A stretch of DNA of 64,000 bases from Sediminicola arcticus (GTDB lineage Bacteria > Bacteroidota > Bacteroidia > Flavobacteriales > Flavobacteriaceae), in assembly GCF_040566695.1 (NCBI RefSeq), contig NZ_JBEXAE010000005.1, forward strand, positions 1 to 64,000, written 5' to 3'. Below the pieces are notes generated by a model. It was not told the origin of the DNA and searched no databases. It saw only the letters and a program-made list of their open reading frames with translations. This document shows positions 16,445 to 23,842 of the stretch, piece by piece (position 1 is the stretch's first letter; each line of letters starts with the position of its first letter). The translations under genes were made by a program, and so were the position numbers.

Positions 16445-18716
16445 GTCGTATTGTTTTGGTTGTTAAAATGGCATCGTTGAGAATAAACGGCATTGGGATG
16501 CTCGTTTCGGGTCTTTCGGGAACACTAAACAAAGGGTGGTTTAGAAGGTCATTAGATGCCTCATATATTTGTAGTTCCAAAACCTGATTTTTTGGAAATT
16601 GTAGTTCTAAAGTTGTAGCATCATTGTCGCTAATATAGTGTGTAAGCAATTTACTCCTTTTTAGATCTTTGAGATAAAAGGGCGAAAGTTCAATTTCATT
16701 AACCGTTACAGTGGATAAGGGAACATTGTTGGTAAAAACCTCTAGTCGGTTCACAGATCGTTGTGGGGTTATAATAAGTTTTACCAACCGGTTTTCACCA
16801 ACTATAGTATCAAAGGTTTTCTCCACACTTGGAGGGGGAATTTCTATTATAGGGGCTTTTGAACTATAGGTAAAACCCGGGGCATATTTGCTACTTATAA
16901 TTTGATAATCTACTTGGTTCTTGGACGGCCCATCCACATATTTTTTGTTCCAAGCGATCAGTTCATGATCATAGGACACCCAATGAGCGCTATTGTTGTC
17001 CGTATTCAATATATATAATAGACTGCTAGGTTTGGCATGATCTTTTGTGAAACCTGAATTGAAATGTGCTACCACCATGAATATTGCAAAAAGGAACTGA
17101 CATAGGAATGCCAATTTGCCTTTAGACTTATAAAAGCCAAAAACAGGAAGCAAAAGATAGAAGGTTAGCGTAGTCAACACCGTTGAGGCCACCATCATTT
17201 TAAGCCCTAATCCTACTGGAAACATCTTAATAAATGGTGTATAGATCCAAAGGGCTGGCAAGGCTAAAAAGACTAAGAGGTAGGGATTTGGAATTTTCTG
17301 GTTTACAAGGATAAATAAACAGGCCAAGAGAGCATAAAGAGGGATGATAAAAAAACTAGCTCCTGGTAAATAGTAGGCTACGGCCCCGCAAATAATAAGC
17401 CATAAAGTGATTGGGGATATCACTAAATTCGAGACACTTATATTTTGGAATTTATGATAGGCCCCAAAGCAAACGGCAATACTTAAAAAGACAAATGCGG
17501 TTATGTAGTAATATCCATTATACGTAAAGCCATGAAGTATATCTTGGTATTGGGGGTAAAACCATTTCAAAAGAGTCCAACTAAAATAGCCAACCACCCC
17601 GTTGATCAGCAATGAAATCCCCATTGGAAGAAAGCCTTTAAAAATTTCCTTTAGATGTAAGCTTTGTTTTTTAAAACCATAGACCAAGAGGCAAACGAAC
17701 GAGAGAAGAGCAAGACCAAACATGAGCCATATCCATTCAAAGGGATAGGAAATTAGTTTAAAGAAGGGCACGGTAAAATAAACATCATCATTCAAACTTT
17801 TAAGGTTACCTAGATCTGCATTGCTAAAATGCATTAAAAGGGGCATTAAATAGCTGCCTTGGTGAGCTAGTGTATTTCTGTCTAATCGGTCAAAATTATC
17901 ACGTACGGTATGGTAATCAAAGTGGTCATCTGCAAAAGCAAAGTTGAGACCCTCAATATCACGGTCCTCTCTAAAAACCGTTAGATCGGTATCATTGGGT
18001 AGCATTTTGTAGATGCTGTAGACTAGAGAATTTGCAACAGGGAATTCAGGACTGGCGGCAGTAAACTCCTCAATTAATCTGCTGTTGCCCCTATTGGTTT
18101 CAATTAGCATAAAACTTGGCCCTCCGCTTCCGCGAGCCTCAAAATTTAACACAAGGCCAACATCGTTTGCCCAAGGATGTTTATTGGCAAAAAGGTCTGC
18201 TCCGTTAAGTCCAAGTTCCTCAGCATCTGATATGAGTATAATGACATCATTTTTTGGATTCTTGTTTTCAGAAAGAAAAGCCCTTATCCCCTCAAGAATA
18301 GTGGCGACACCACTCCCTGCATCACTCGCGCCTAAGGAAGAGTGGGGGCTGCTATCATAATGGGACAATACTAAAAGTGCTTTTCCTTGTTCCGTTCCGG
18401 GAATTCGTGCCAAGATGTTAGTGGCCTTACTTAAGTTGGCCCAATCTCCAGCGGTATACCCCTCTTGTAGGGACGTTTTAAGTCCCATTTTTTGAAGTTC
18501 GCAGACAATATAGTCTCTTACTTCTTTATGCGCTGGAAACCCTACCGCGTGGGGAGCCTCAGCAATTTTTTTAACATGGGCCAAGGCACGGTCAGTAGAA
18601 AAACTGTTAAGCGGTACAGTTTCGTTTTTCTGATATGAGGGCATTGCAGAGCTGAAACTCCAATAAGTGGCCAGTGCCAGCAGAAAAATGGTTATGACGG
18701 TTGTAAATTTTTTCAT
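16437..18716 (-). CDS. Membrane M28-family zinc aminopeptidase
   Basis: 759 residues from ATG 18714-18716; a longer frame from 18764 starts without signal features. Residue 1-30 is a membrane anchor or signal (KKFTTVITIFLLALATYW). The catalytic domain (about 60-310) has the M28 zinc sites: LSHYDSSPHSSLGASDAGSG, LISDAEELGLNGADLF and DDHFDYHTVRDNFDRLD. Then come about eight hydrophobic segments (330-560) and a C-terminal exposed domain. This is the arrangement of the Fxna/ERMP1-like M28 group, probably facing the periplasm and trimming N-termini of peptides. It precedes the NAD-binding protein gene with eight bases of overlap. Confidence 0.83.
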   Translation of the reverse strand: MKKFTTVITIFLLALATYWSFSSAMPSYQKNETVPLNSFSTDRALAHVKKIAEAPHAVGFPAHKEVRDYIVCELQKMGLKTSLQEGYTAGDWANLSKATNILARIPGTEQGKALLVLSHYDSSPHSSLGASDAGSGVATILEGIRAFLSENKNPKNDVIILISDAEELGLNGADLFANKHPWANDVGLVLNFEARGSGGPSFMLIETNRGNSRLIEEFTAASPEFPVANSLVYSIYKMLPNDTDLTVFREDRDIEGLNFAFADDHFDYHTVRDNFDRLDRNTLAHQGSYLMPLLMHFSNADLGNLKSLNDDVYFTVPFFKLISYPFEWIWLMFGLALLSFVCLLVYGFKKQSLHLKEIFKGFLPMGISLLINGVVGYFSWTLLKWFYPQYQDILHGFTYNGYYYITAFVFLSIAVCFGAYHKFQNISVSNLVISPITLWLIICGAVAYYLPGASFFIIPLYALLACLFILVNQKIPNPYLLVFLALPALWIYTPFIKMFPVGLGLKMMVASTVLTTLTFYLLLPVFGFYKSKGKLAFLCQFLFAIFMVVAHFNSGFTKDHAKPSSLLYILNTDNNSAHWVSYDHELIAWNKKYVDGPSKNQVDYQIISSKYAPGFTYSSKAPIIEIPPPSVEKTFDTIVGENRLVKLIITPQRSVNRLEVFTNNVPLSTVTVNEIELSPFYLKDLKRSKLLTHYISDNDATTLELQFPKNQVLELQIYEASNDLLNHPLFSVPERPETSIPMPFILNDAILTTKTIRLE

Positions 18717-18940
18717 TAGATTATTATGTTCCCTAAATGTATAAAAATCCAATGTGAAATTCATTTTTTAAGGTGCCTCAAGGAGATTGAAGACAACATA
18801 TTTGTATGAAGGAATTATTTTTAGTTGATGAAAATTTATTTTATTTACTAAAATAATGTAGTTTATTTATTATAAGTGTTAAAATATTGTATCATGTTGC
18901 GTAAAGTTCTATATTTAAGATTAACCTAAAAATCAACCAT

Positions 18941-19405
18941 ATGGGAATTAAAAGTTTTCAAGGCGCGCGGGAGATCGTAAAAAAGGAATATACCACACCA
19001 ATTATGGTTGAGGATTATATGACCAAAAAACTGGTAACTTTTAAACCAGAACAATCCATTTTAGAGGTAATGGAGTTGTTTACCAAATACAATATTTCAG
19101 GGGGTCCTGTAATGGATAACAATAACTTTTTAGTAGGCATAATTTCAGAAGCAGATTGTATGAAGACCATTTCTGAGAGTCGTTATTTTAACATGCCTAT
19201 TTTGGATAAGAATGTTGAGAAATACATGACCAAGAATGTGGAAACCATACCGCATGATATCAGTATTTTTGATGCAGCAGGTATTTTTCACAAGAACAAC
19301 CGTAGGAGATTACCCGTTTTTAAAAATGGAATCCTTGTAGGTCAGATCAGTAGAAAAGATATAGTAATAGCAGCCTTAAAATTATCTGGTCAAAACTGGA
19401 AGTAG
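18941..19405 (+). CDS. CBS-domain pair protein
   Basis: 154 residues made of two tandem CBS motifs: VEDYMTKKLVTFKPEQSILEVMELF through VGIISEADC, and VEKYMTKNVETIPHDISIFDAAGIF through VGQISRKDIV. CBS pairs bind adenosine nucleotides and sense energy state. No effector domain is attached, so this is a stand-alone regulator. It is transcribed alone from an AT-rich leader of about 170 bases and ends in a strong terminator. Complete and typical of flavobacterial CBS proteins. Confidence 0.88.
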   Translation: MGIKSFQGAREIVKKEYTTPIMVEDYMTKKLVTFKPEQSILEVMELFTKYNISGGPVMDNNNFLVGIISEADCMKTISESRYFNMPILDKNVEKYMTKNVETIPHDISIFDAAGIFHKNNRRRLPVFKNGILVGQISRKDIVIAALKLSGQNWK

Positions 19406-19467
19406 CTCCCTGCAAACAATGATAAGTGTCCTTTTGCACACTTTTAATTTCTTAGGTTATGTATTAC

Positions 19468-19497
19468 ATCCTCCTTTCGGAGGATTATTTTTTATTC
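19468..19497 (+). terminator. Rho-independent terminator after the CBS gene
   Basis: ATCCTCC (19468-19474) pairs perfectly with GGAGGAT (19479-19485) around TTTC, then TATTTTTTATT. The T-run overlaps the 3' end of the convergent zinc-ribbon gene. Confidence 0.85.
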
Positions 19498-19842
19498 CCT
19501 TTTTACAATCATATAAAAGTCATTGTCTAGGGGCAAATAGCCTAAATCATAAACAAAAAAGTACACTGTTCCTTTTTGTGTGGTATAGAGATGGGTAAAA
19601 TATTCAAAATCGAAGCCTTTGTCTACTAATTTTGTTTTGTTGGTCTTTGCTTTGCCATCTTGTAGTTTGAAGCTTTCCAAAATCCTATAATTTTTTCGCA
19701 GTCGGTTGTTAATGTTTCTGATGAGGTTTTTACTGTCTTTGTTCAACCTGTTGTTAGATGAATTGCGACAGTAATCCGAACAGAATTTCTTGTCTATACG
19801 ACCTATGATTTTCTCCCCACATTCGGGACATTTTTTTTCCAT
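19492..19842 (-). CDS. Small zinc-ribbon protein, DUF2116-like N-terminus
   Basis: 116 residues. The N-terminus holds two Cys pairs (CPECGEKI at 5-12 and FCSDYCRNSSNNR at 20-32), forming a zinc ribbon of the type found in DUF2116-like proteins. A basic helix follows, and the C-terminal half (FEYFTHLYTTQKGTVYFFVYDLGYLPL) is a beta-rich segment without a known name. Proteins of this form are usual in flavobacteria; the role is unknown, nucleic-acid binding being the obvious guess. Single gene. Confidence 0.72.
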   Translation of the reverse strand: MEKKCPECGEKIIGRIDKKFCSDYCRNSSNNRLNKDSKNLIRNINNRLRKNYRILESFKLQDGKAKTNKTKLVDKGFDFEYFTHLYTTQKGTVYFFVYDLGYLPLDNDFYMIVKRE

Positions 19843-19901
19843 GGGCAGTGGTTCTTATTGTATTTGGGATATAAGATACTTAAATTTTGTCGATTATCCT
19901 C

Positions 19902-20756
19902 TTAATATGTATTGGTCATATGACTGTCCACACAAATAATGAAATCGGCTAATTCTTGGTATTCTGTTACTAGGTTGTCCAGTTTATCCTGGGAAACTGT
20001 GGAAATGGTGGCGTAGGCATAATTTGGCGCCGATTGTTTTAAATACCATAAAATTCCTTCGTAGTTGTTGGAGTGGTAGGCGCCATTAAAATGGAGGAAC
20101 CTAGACCCTGGATTGTAATTATGTAATATAAAGTGGGCCATTGTAGCATCTTTTATTGCTTGGGCCATCACCAATTCTGGTGTTCCGTGGTCTCCCATCA
20201 TACTAAGGATGTTTTTGTATTCAGGTAGTTCGGGTTCAAAGTTTATTGGCAAAGGCGCTATCCATGCCTTTTCTTGGGGAGTAAGACTGCCTAAGACTTT
20301 AAACCCTTTTTTATAGACCATGGACGCGTATCTTTTTGGAATATTGGTGGCTATAAATGGTAGTTTGTGTTCCAAGGCAAAATTCACCAAAGGAGAATAA
20401 TCTGTGTCATAATTGGGCCAAAGACGAGCCAAGGTATCCAAACCTTTTTGATCTATGGCTCCACGTAGATATTGGTTCAAGGGAATTTGGTTGTCTGCCT
20501 CAAACATTTCTGCCCCTAGGATCAAAGGCTTTGTATGGGCTAAATCTGAGGCTACTTCATATTGTAACCAATGTGCAATAGCGTTGTTGTGCAGTTCCCC
20601 AAAAAGGACAATGTCCTTCGTTGAAAGAATGTTCAACATTTTTTTGTAGGTTACCTTTTTCCCTTTGGCGTTGTAGATGGTGTAGGCGGGCTTATCCTGA
20701 CCAAATATGGGGGTAAGAGCAAATAAAAGGAGTAGTGTAAAGAGGGTTGCTTTCAT
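19902..20756 (-). CDS. ChaN-family haem-binding-uptake-like protein
   Basis: 284 residues from ATG 20754-20756, where a signal peptide starts (MKATLFTLLLLFALTPIFGQ); the frame is open 39 codons further upstream without signal features. Conserved ChaN/Tiki-superfamily blocks are VLFGELHNN (51-58; Glu and His are the conserved active or metal residues), LILGAEMFEADNQ, and FLHFNGAYHSNNYEGI near the C-terminus, with the second conserved His. ChaN is linked to iron uptake in some bacteria; the superfamily may be proteolytic. Its start lies 53 bases downstream of the broken CDGSH gene's stop on the same strand. Confidence 0.85.
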   Translation of the reverse strand: MKATLFTLLLLFALTPIFGQDKPAYTIYNAKGKKVTYKKMLNILSTKDIVLFGELHNNAIAHWLQYEVASDLAHTKPLILGAEMFEADNQIPLNQYLRGAIDQKGLDTLARLWPNYDTDYSPLVNFALEHKLPFIATNIPKRYASMVYKKGFKVLGSLTPQEKAWIAPLPINFEPELPEYKNILSMMGDHGTPELVMAQAIKDATMAHFILHNYNPGSRFLHFNGAYHSNNYEGILWYLKQSAPNYAYATISTVSQDKLDNLVTEYQELADFIICVDSHMTNTY

Positions 20757-20808
20757 GGGGAATTCTATGATAGATTTAGAAAATATAGTTGGCACAATTA
20801 ATTGGGCA

Positions 20809-21246
20809 TCACCCTTGAAAATTAATTTCGTTATGTGTGCCGTCACAATAGGGTTTGTTTTTGGAGAATCCACACCTACAAAAGGCCGTAATTCTTTCTT
20901 TAACCTCTTCCTTTCCAGATTTGTCTATAACCTTTAAGGTTCCATGCACTAAAAGAGGTCCGTTTTCTTTTACTTCAACTTTGGTTTGCGTGCTTTCCTT
21001 TTCTTTATCTATTCCTTTTTTACCTTCTTTGTTCATGCAGTAACTCAATGCTCCCGAGGGACATTTGGCAATTTGATCCTTTAATTCATTAGTGGTAGCG
21101 TTCTTTGGGGTAATCCATGGTTTTTCTTTTGGTTTGTACACATTAGGCAAGGCTTTTATACATTCCTCGGAGTGGATGCATGCTTAGGGTTTCCATATTA
21201 CAGTAAGCTCTCCATTAGTGTACTCTTTAGTGATTTCTTTTTCCAT
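20809..21246 (-). pseudogene. CDGSH iron-sulfur protein with divergent ferredoxin domain, nonsense-interrupted
   Basis: From ATG 21244-21246 the minus strand encodes a Fer4_19-type domain (ITKEYTNGELTVIWKP), but codon 21 is TAA (21184-21186). The frame then continues unbroken for about 125 codons: ACIHSEECIKALPNVYKP and AKCPSGALSYC supply the cluster cysteines, and the C-terminal domain has CRCGFSKNKPYCDGTH, the CDGSH 2Fe-2S motif. In related proteins the stop position is a charged residue (Lys or Glu), so one substitution explains it. No in-frame ATG restarts before the cysteines; only a TTG at 21148-21150 could, dropping part of the first cluster. Recently inactivated, or truncated to CDGSH only. 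Confidence 0.78.
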
Positions 21247-21737
21247 GATTGCGGTATTTTGCTTTTTAAATTTAATAATTTTTATTCAAAATACAGCTTA
21301 GGCTTATCTAGCGGTTTGGTATTTAGGGAATAGTTTATTTAAAGTATGTTTTTTTGATATGTAAAGATCTCAGAAATGAATTTACGTCCTTTAGGTATAC
21401 GCTTTTAGATTTTGGAATGAGTTACTAATTTAATCGATTGAATTTTTAATCTTTTTTATCTTAGAGCACTATCCATAAATAAAATTATCATAAGAAGTCT
21501 ATTTTGGCTATTAGGGTTATTGGATGTAATCCTAGGATTGGCTACTAGTAACTTATTTCATATCCTTTTAGTGATTGCCGTAGTTGTAATCCTAGATAAT
21601 ATTATTTGGAATCGTAAATTTCTTAACTGGTGAATAAGGAGAATTCATCTTTAATTAACCTTGTTAAAAAATAAGGGTGACACTGCTATAAAAAGCAATA
21701 GTCAACATTACGTATTTTCCAATTTATTGACTTATGA
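21247..21737. other. 490-bp AT-rich gap
   Basis: No intact gene. It contains the ATG-less two-helix frame at 21490-21633 described separately. The rest (21250-21480 and 21640-21737) shows no motif or RNA structure I can support. Confidence 0.5.
21490..21633 (+). pseudogene. Small two-helix membrane protein frame with ATA in place of a start
   Basis: A plus-strand frame ending at TGA 21631-21633 encodes about 47 residues: RSLFWLLGLLDVILGLA, then LFHILLVIAVVVILDNIIW, then RKFLNW. Two hydrophobic helices with a charged end are typical of small inner-membrane proteins. The in-frame codon where a start would be expected (21490-21492) is ATA. There is no in-frame ATG, GTG or TTG before the helices. 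Either ATG mutated to ATA and the gene is lost, or it never was a gene. Confidence 0.35.
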
Positions 21738-22382
21738 TTACTGATCCAGTAACTCCGATAGAACTTGTTTATAGACACTAACTGGTTGGGCGCCGGTTAG
21801 GGCATTTTTATTGTTGAATATTATGGTTGGAACCGAAGACACACCAACACTCTGCCAATAGGCCTCTTTAGTCTGTACTTCGTAACGAGCGTCATCATTT
21901 TCTAATCTCGCCAAGGCCTTTTCTGCATTTAAACCAATATGATTCAATTCTTCGAGTAGCACATTCCTATTGGAAACATCTTTTCGTTCACTGAAAAAAG
22001 CTGTTACTAAGCGCATTTTTAACTCAGTTTGTTTCCCAGATTCTTTGGCAAAGTCCAATAAAATATGTGCATTACGGGTATTAACTATTTTCATCCCATC
22101 AAAATAATCAAAAGTAAAACCCAATTCAGCGCCAACTTCTGCCATATGTTCTTGGGAACGTTTAATGTCTTCAGGGGAGGATCCGTATTTATTGGCAATA
22201 TGCTCCTCTACGTTTTCACCTTCGGAAGGCATTTGAGGATTTAGTTCAAAGGGTTGCCATTCCAATTCAATTTTGTCCGCTATTCCCATTTCAAGAATTG
22301 CTGTTTCTAAACGTTTGTAGCCTATGGTGCACCACGGGCAGACAACGTCAGAAACGATGTCTATTTTAATTTTACCAGCCAT
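21738..22382 (-). CDS. DsbA-family oxidoreductase, FrnE-like
   Basis: 214 residues, no signal peptide, so cytoplasmic. Thioredoxin-fold start IDIVSDVVCPWCTIGYKRLE has the CPWC redox pair (Cys15, Cys18). The middle holds the helical insertion of the DsbA/HCCA-isomerase group (NPQMPSEGENVEEHIANKYG), and VSSVPTIIFNNKNALTGAQP carries the cis-proline loop (VPT) and C-terminal fold. FrnE-like proteins are cytoplasmic disulfide isomerases tied to oxidative stress. It follows the TetR and carboxymuconolactone-decarboxylase-like genes on the same strand but is separated from them by an 18-bp perfect hairpin. Confidence 0.88.
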   Translation of the reverse strand: MAGKIKIDIVSDVVCPWCTIGYKRLETAILEMGIADKIELEWQPFELNPQMPSEGENVEEHIANKYGSSPEDIKRSQEHMAEVGAELGFTFDYFDGMKIVNTRNAHILLDFAKESGKQTELKMRLVTAFFSERKDVSNRNVLLEELNHIGLNAEKALARLENDDARYEVQTKEAYWQSVGVSSVPTIIFNNKNALTGAQPVSVYKQVLSELLDQ

Positions 22383-22411
22383 ACTTATATTTTTATAAAT
22401 TCACTTCTGAC

Positions 22412-22434
22412 GTATTCACATATATTATGAATAC
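22412..22434. promoter_or_regulatory. Inverted repeat upstream of the FrnE-like gene
   Basis: GTATTC (22412-22417) and GAATAC (22429-22434) form a 6-bp inverted repeat with an 11-base spacer, 30-52 bases upstream of the FrnE-like start. It differs from the two TetR-type operators nearby. A factor-binding site is possible; chance cannot be excluded. Confidence 0.25.
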
Positions 22435-22481
22435 TTGTAATCAATACAATCATTAAACAAGGCAATTCATCCTTATACCAA

Positions 22482-22524
22482 TTAAATTAGGCTTTCTAAT
22501 ACAGATTTAGAAAGCCTAATTTAA
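22482..22524. terminator. Perfect 18-bp hairpin between CMD and FrnE genes
   Basis: Bases 22482-22499 and 22507-22524 are perfect reverse complements (18 bp) around the loop TACAGAT. The hairpin lies 18 bases beyond the CMD stop and about 100 bases before the FrnE start on the minus strand. The A/T-rich outer stem supplies U-runs in both directions. It should end most CMD transcripts, so FrnE probably has its own promoter. The length and perfection are unusual for a simple terminator. Confidence 0.75.
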
Positions 22525-22542
22525 ATAGCTTTTAAACTTGGG

Positions 22543-23091
22543 TTATTTTGTCCAAGCAAATTTCTCGAAAGGCTTGTCTACTGGTGTTTGAGCTATATGG
22601 TTCACATAATTGCTGATCACCTTTTGAGATACACCCAAGATAATCTCCAACAATTGTCTTTGCTCGTACCCAGCAGCATAAAATGCTTCAATTTCTGAAT
22701 CCGTTATATTTCCGCGATTACGGACAATGGACAATGTGGTTTCGTGCAGTGTTTGGAGCTTTTCATTGGGCATAGCGGTTTTGTTTCTCAATGCCTCGGT
22801 AAGGGCTTCATCTACCTTCATCATATGTGCAATTCCCGTATGCGCAGGGATACAATAATGACACTCATGCTCAACATTTATGGTTTGCCAAACTACGGTT
22901 AGTTCATCATTGTTAAGGGTTGAATTTTCAAACAAACTGTGCAAGGTTTGGTAAGCCTCTAGGATACCAGGAGCTCCAGCTAAAACACCATGAAGGTTTG
23001 GAATCATGCCAAAGGACTTCATTGAGTTTTCCAATAAAGGTTTACTTTTTTTTGGTGCTGATTCGATAGTGTGAATTTTAAGTGTACTCAT
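22543..23091 (-). CDS. Carboxymuconolactone decarboxylase family (AhpD-like) protein
   Basis: 182 residues. The AhpD-type active site EHECHYCIPAHTGIAH holds Cys77-x2-Cys80 and His84, which in AhpD-like proteins form a peroxidase-coupled disulfide and proton relay. The N-terminal segment (SAPKKSKPLLENSMKSFGMIPNLHGVLAGAP) matches the longer, alkylhydroperoxidase-related form. Probably a redox or peroxide-stress protein rather than a true decarboxylase. It is 68 bases downstream of the TetR gene on the same strand, and its leader carries an operator nearly identical to that before the TetR gene. Confidence 0.87.
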   Translation of the reverse strand: MSTLKIHTIESAPKKSKPLLENSMKSFGMIPNLHGVLAGAPGILEAYQTLHSLFENSTLNNDELTVVWQTINVEHECHYCIPAHTGIAHMMKVDEALTEALRNKTAMPNEKLQTLHETTLSIVRNRGNITDSEIEAFYAAGYEQRQLLEIILGVSQKVISNYVNHIAQTPVDKPFEKFAWTK

Positions 23092-23124
23092 ATTTTCTAC
23101 TATTTAATTTAATTAATATACCTA

Positions 23125-23140
23125 CTAAGCATTTGCTTAG
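23125..23140. promoter_or_regulatory. Operator-like palindrome before the CMD gene
   Basis: CTAAGCATTTGCTTAG: 6-bp perfect arms around ATTT. It matches 14 of 16 bases of the palindrome upstream of the TetR gene (23747-23762). It lies 34-49 bases upstream of the CMD start codon. A shared sequence before both genes points to the TetR protein as the binding factor. Confidence 0.7.
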
Positions 23141-23159
23141 CTTTTGGAGAAAAAAAAGG

Positions 23160-23723
23160 TTAAAGATTTTTAAACACTATTTCAACAGCATCCTTTAACT
23201 GTTTATTGTCAAAGATTTTAGAAGCAACGGATAGCCCTAAGATAGATGTCATTAGGTAGTTGGCTTCTTTTTCAATAGTTACTACATCTTTTACGGAATC
23301 CTGTTTCAGGTTATTCATAAAAAGATGTTTAATATCCGATGCAAACTTGATTAATTGTACCATTACTATTGGATCTGCATTTTCGCCCAATTCATTTACC
23401 GTATTGGTAACCAGACACCCTTTACCTACATTATTTTCTTTGGAAAACTCCAAAAAATCATAAAAGTATTGCTTGATACCTAGAGTCCCATTCCGGGATT
23501 TTTCCAACGTATCTGTAATACAGTACATTTTTCGTTTATAGGCATTTATGCTCTCCAGAAATACACCTTGTTTGCTTCCAAAACTAGCGTAGATTGAGAA
23601 TTGATTAATGCCCATTTCCTTTTCTAACATACGAACGGAAGTGGTTTCATACCCATTTCTCCAGAATAAGGCCATCGCCTTTTCTAGAACTTCGTGTTCT
23701 ATATACTGTTTTTTTCTAGCCAT
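23160..23723 (-). CDS. TetR/AcrR-family regulator
   Basis: 187 residues. The N-terminal helix-turn-helix (EVLEKAMALFWRNGYETTSVRMLEKEMGINQFSIYASFGSK, residues about 11-51) is a clear TetR domain. The C-terminal half is an all-helical ligand-binding region. NNVGKGCLVTNTVNEL resembles the TetR subgroup (TetR_C_11-like) that often contains a reactive Cys, found beside CMD-family and reductase genes. It likely represses its own gene and the CMD gene through the paired palindromes. An electrophile or peroxide inducer fits the downstream functions, but that is inference. Confidence 0.88.
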   Translation of the reverse strand: MARKKQYIEHEVLEKAMALFWRNGYETTSVRMLEKEMGINQFSIYASFGSKQGVFLESINAYKRKMYCITDTLEKSRNGTLGIKQYFYDFLEFSKENNVGKGCLVTNTVNELGENADPIVMVQLIKFASDIKHLFMNNLKQDSVKDVVTIEKEANYLMTSILGLSVASKIFDNKQLKDAVEIVFKNL

Positions 23724-23746
23724 AGTTTCCTAACAACAGCACAAAA

Positions 23747-23762
23747 CTAAGCAATTGCTTTG
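23747..23762. promoter_or_regulatory. Operator-like palindrome before the TetR gene
   Basis: CTAAGCAATTGCTTTG, with a perfect 12-bp core AAGCAATTGCTT, 24-39 bases upstream of the TetR start codon. Compare 23125-23140: 14 of 16 positions agree. Position and pairing support autoregulation. Confidence 0.7.
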
Positions 23763-23842
23763 AAATAGAAAAATAGTTAAGATTTCTTTAGTATTTGAAT
23801 GAAATATGTTGATTTTAAATCGTTTTCTTAGGCTCCATCTTA

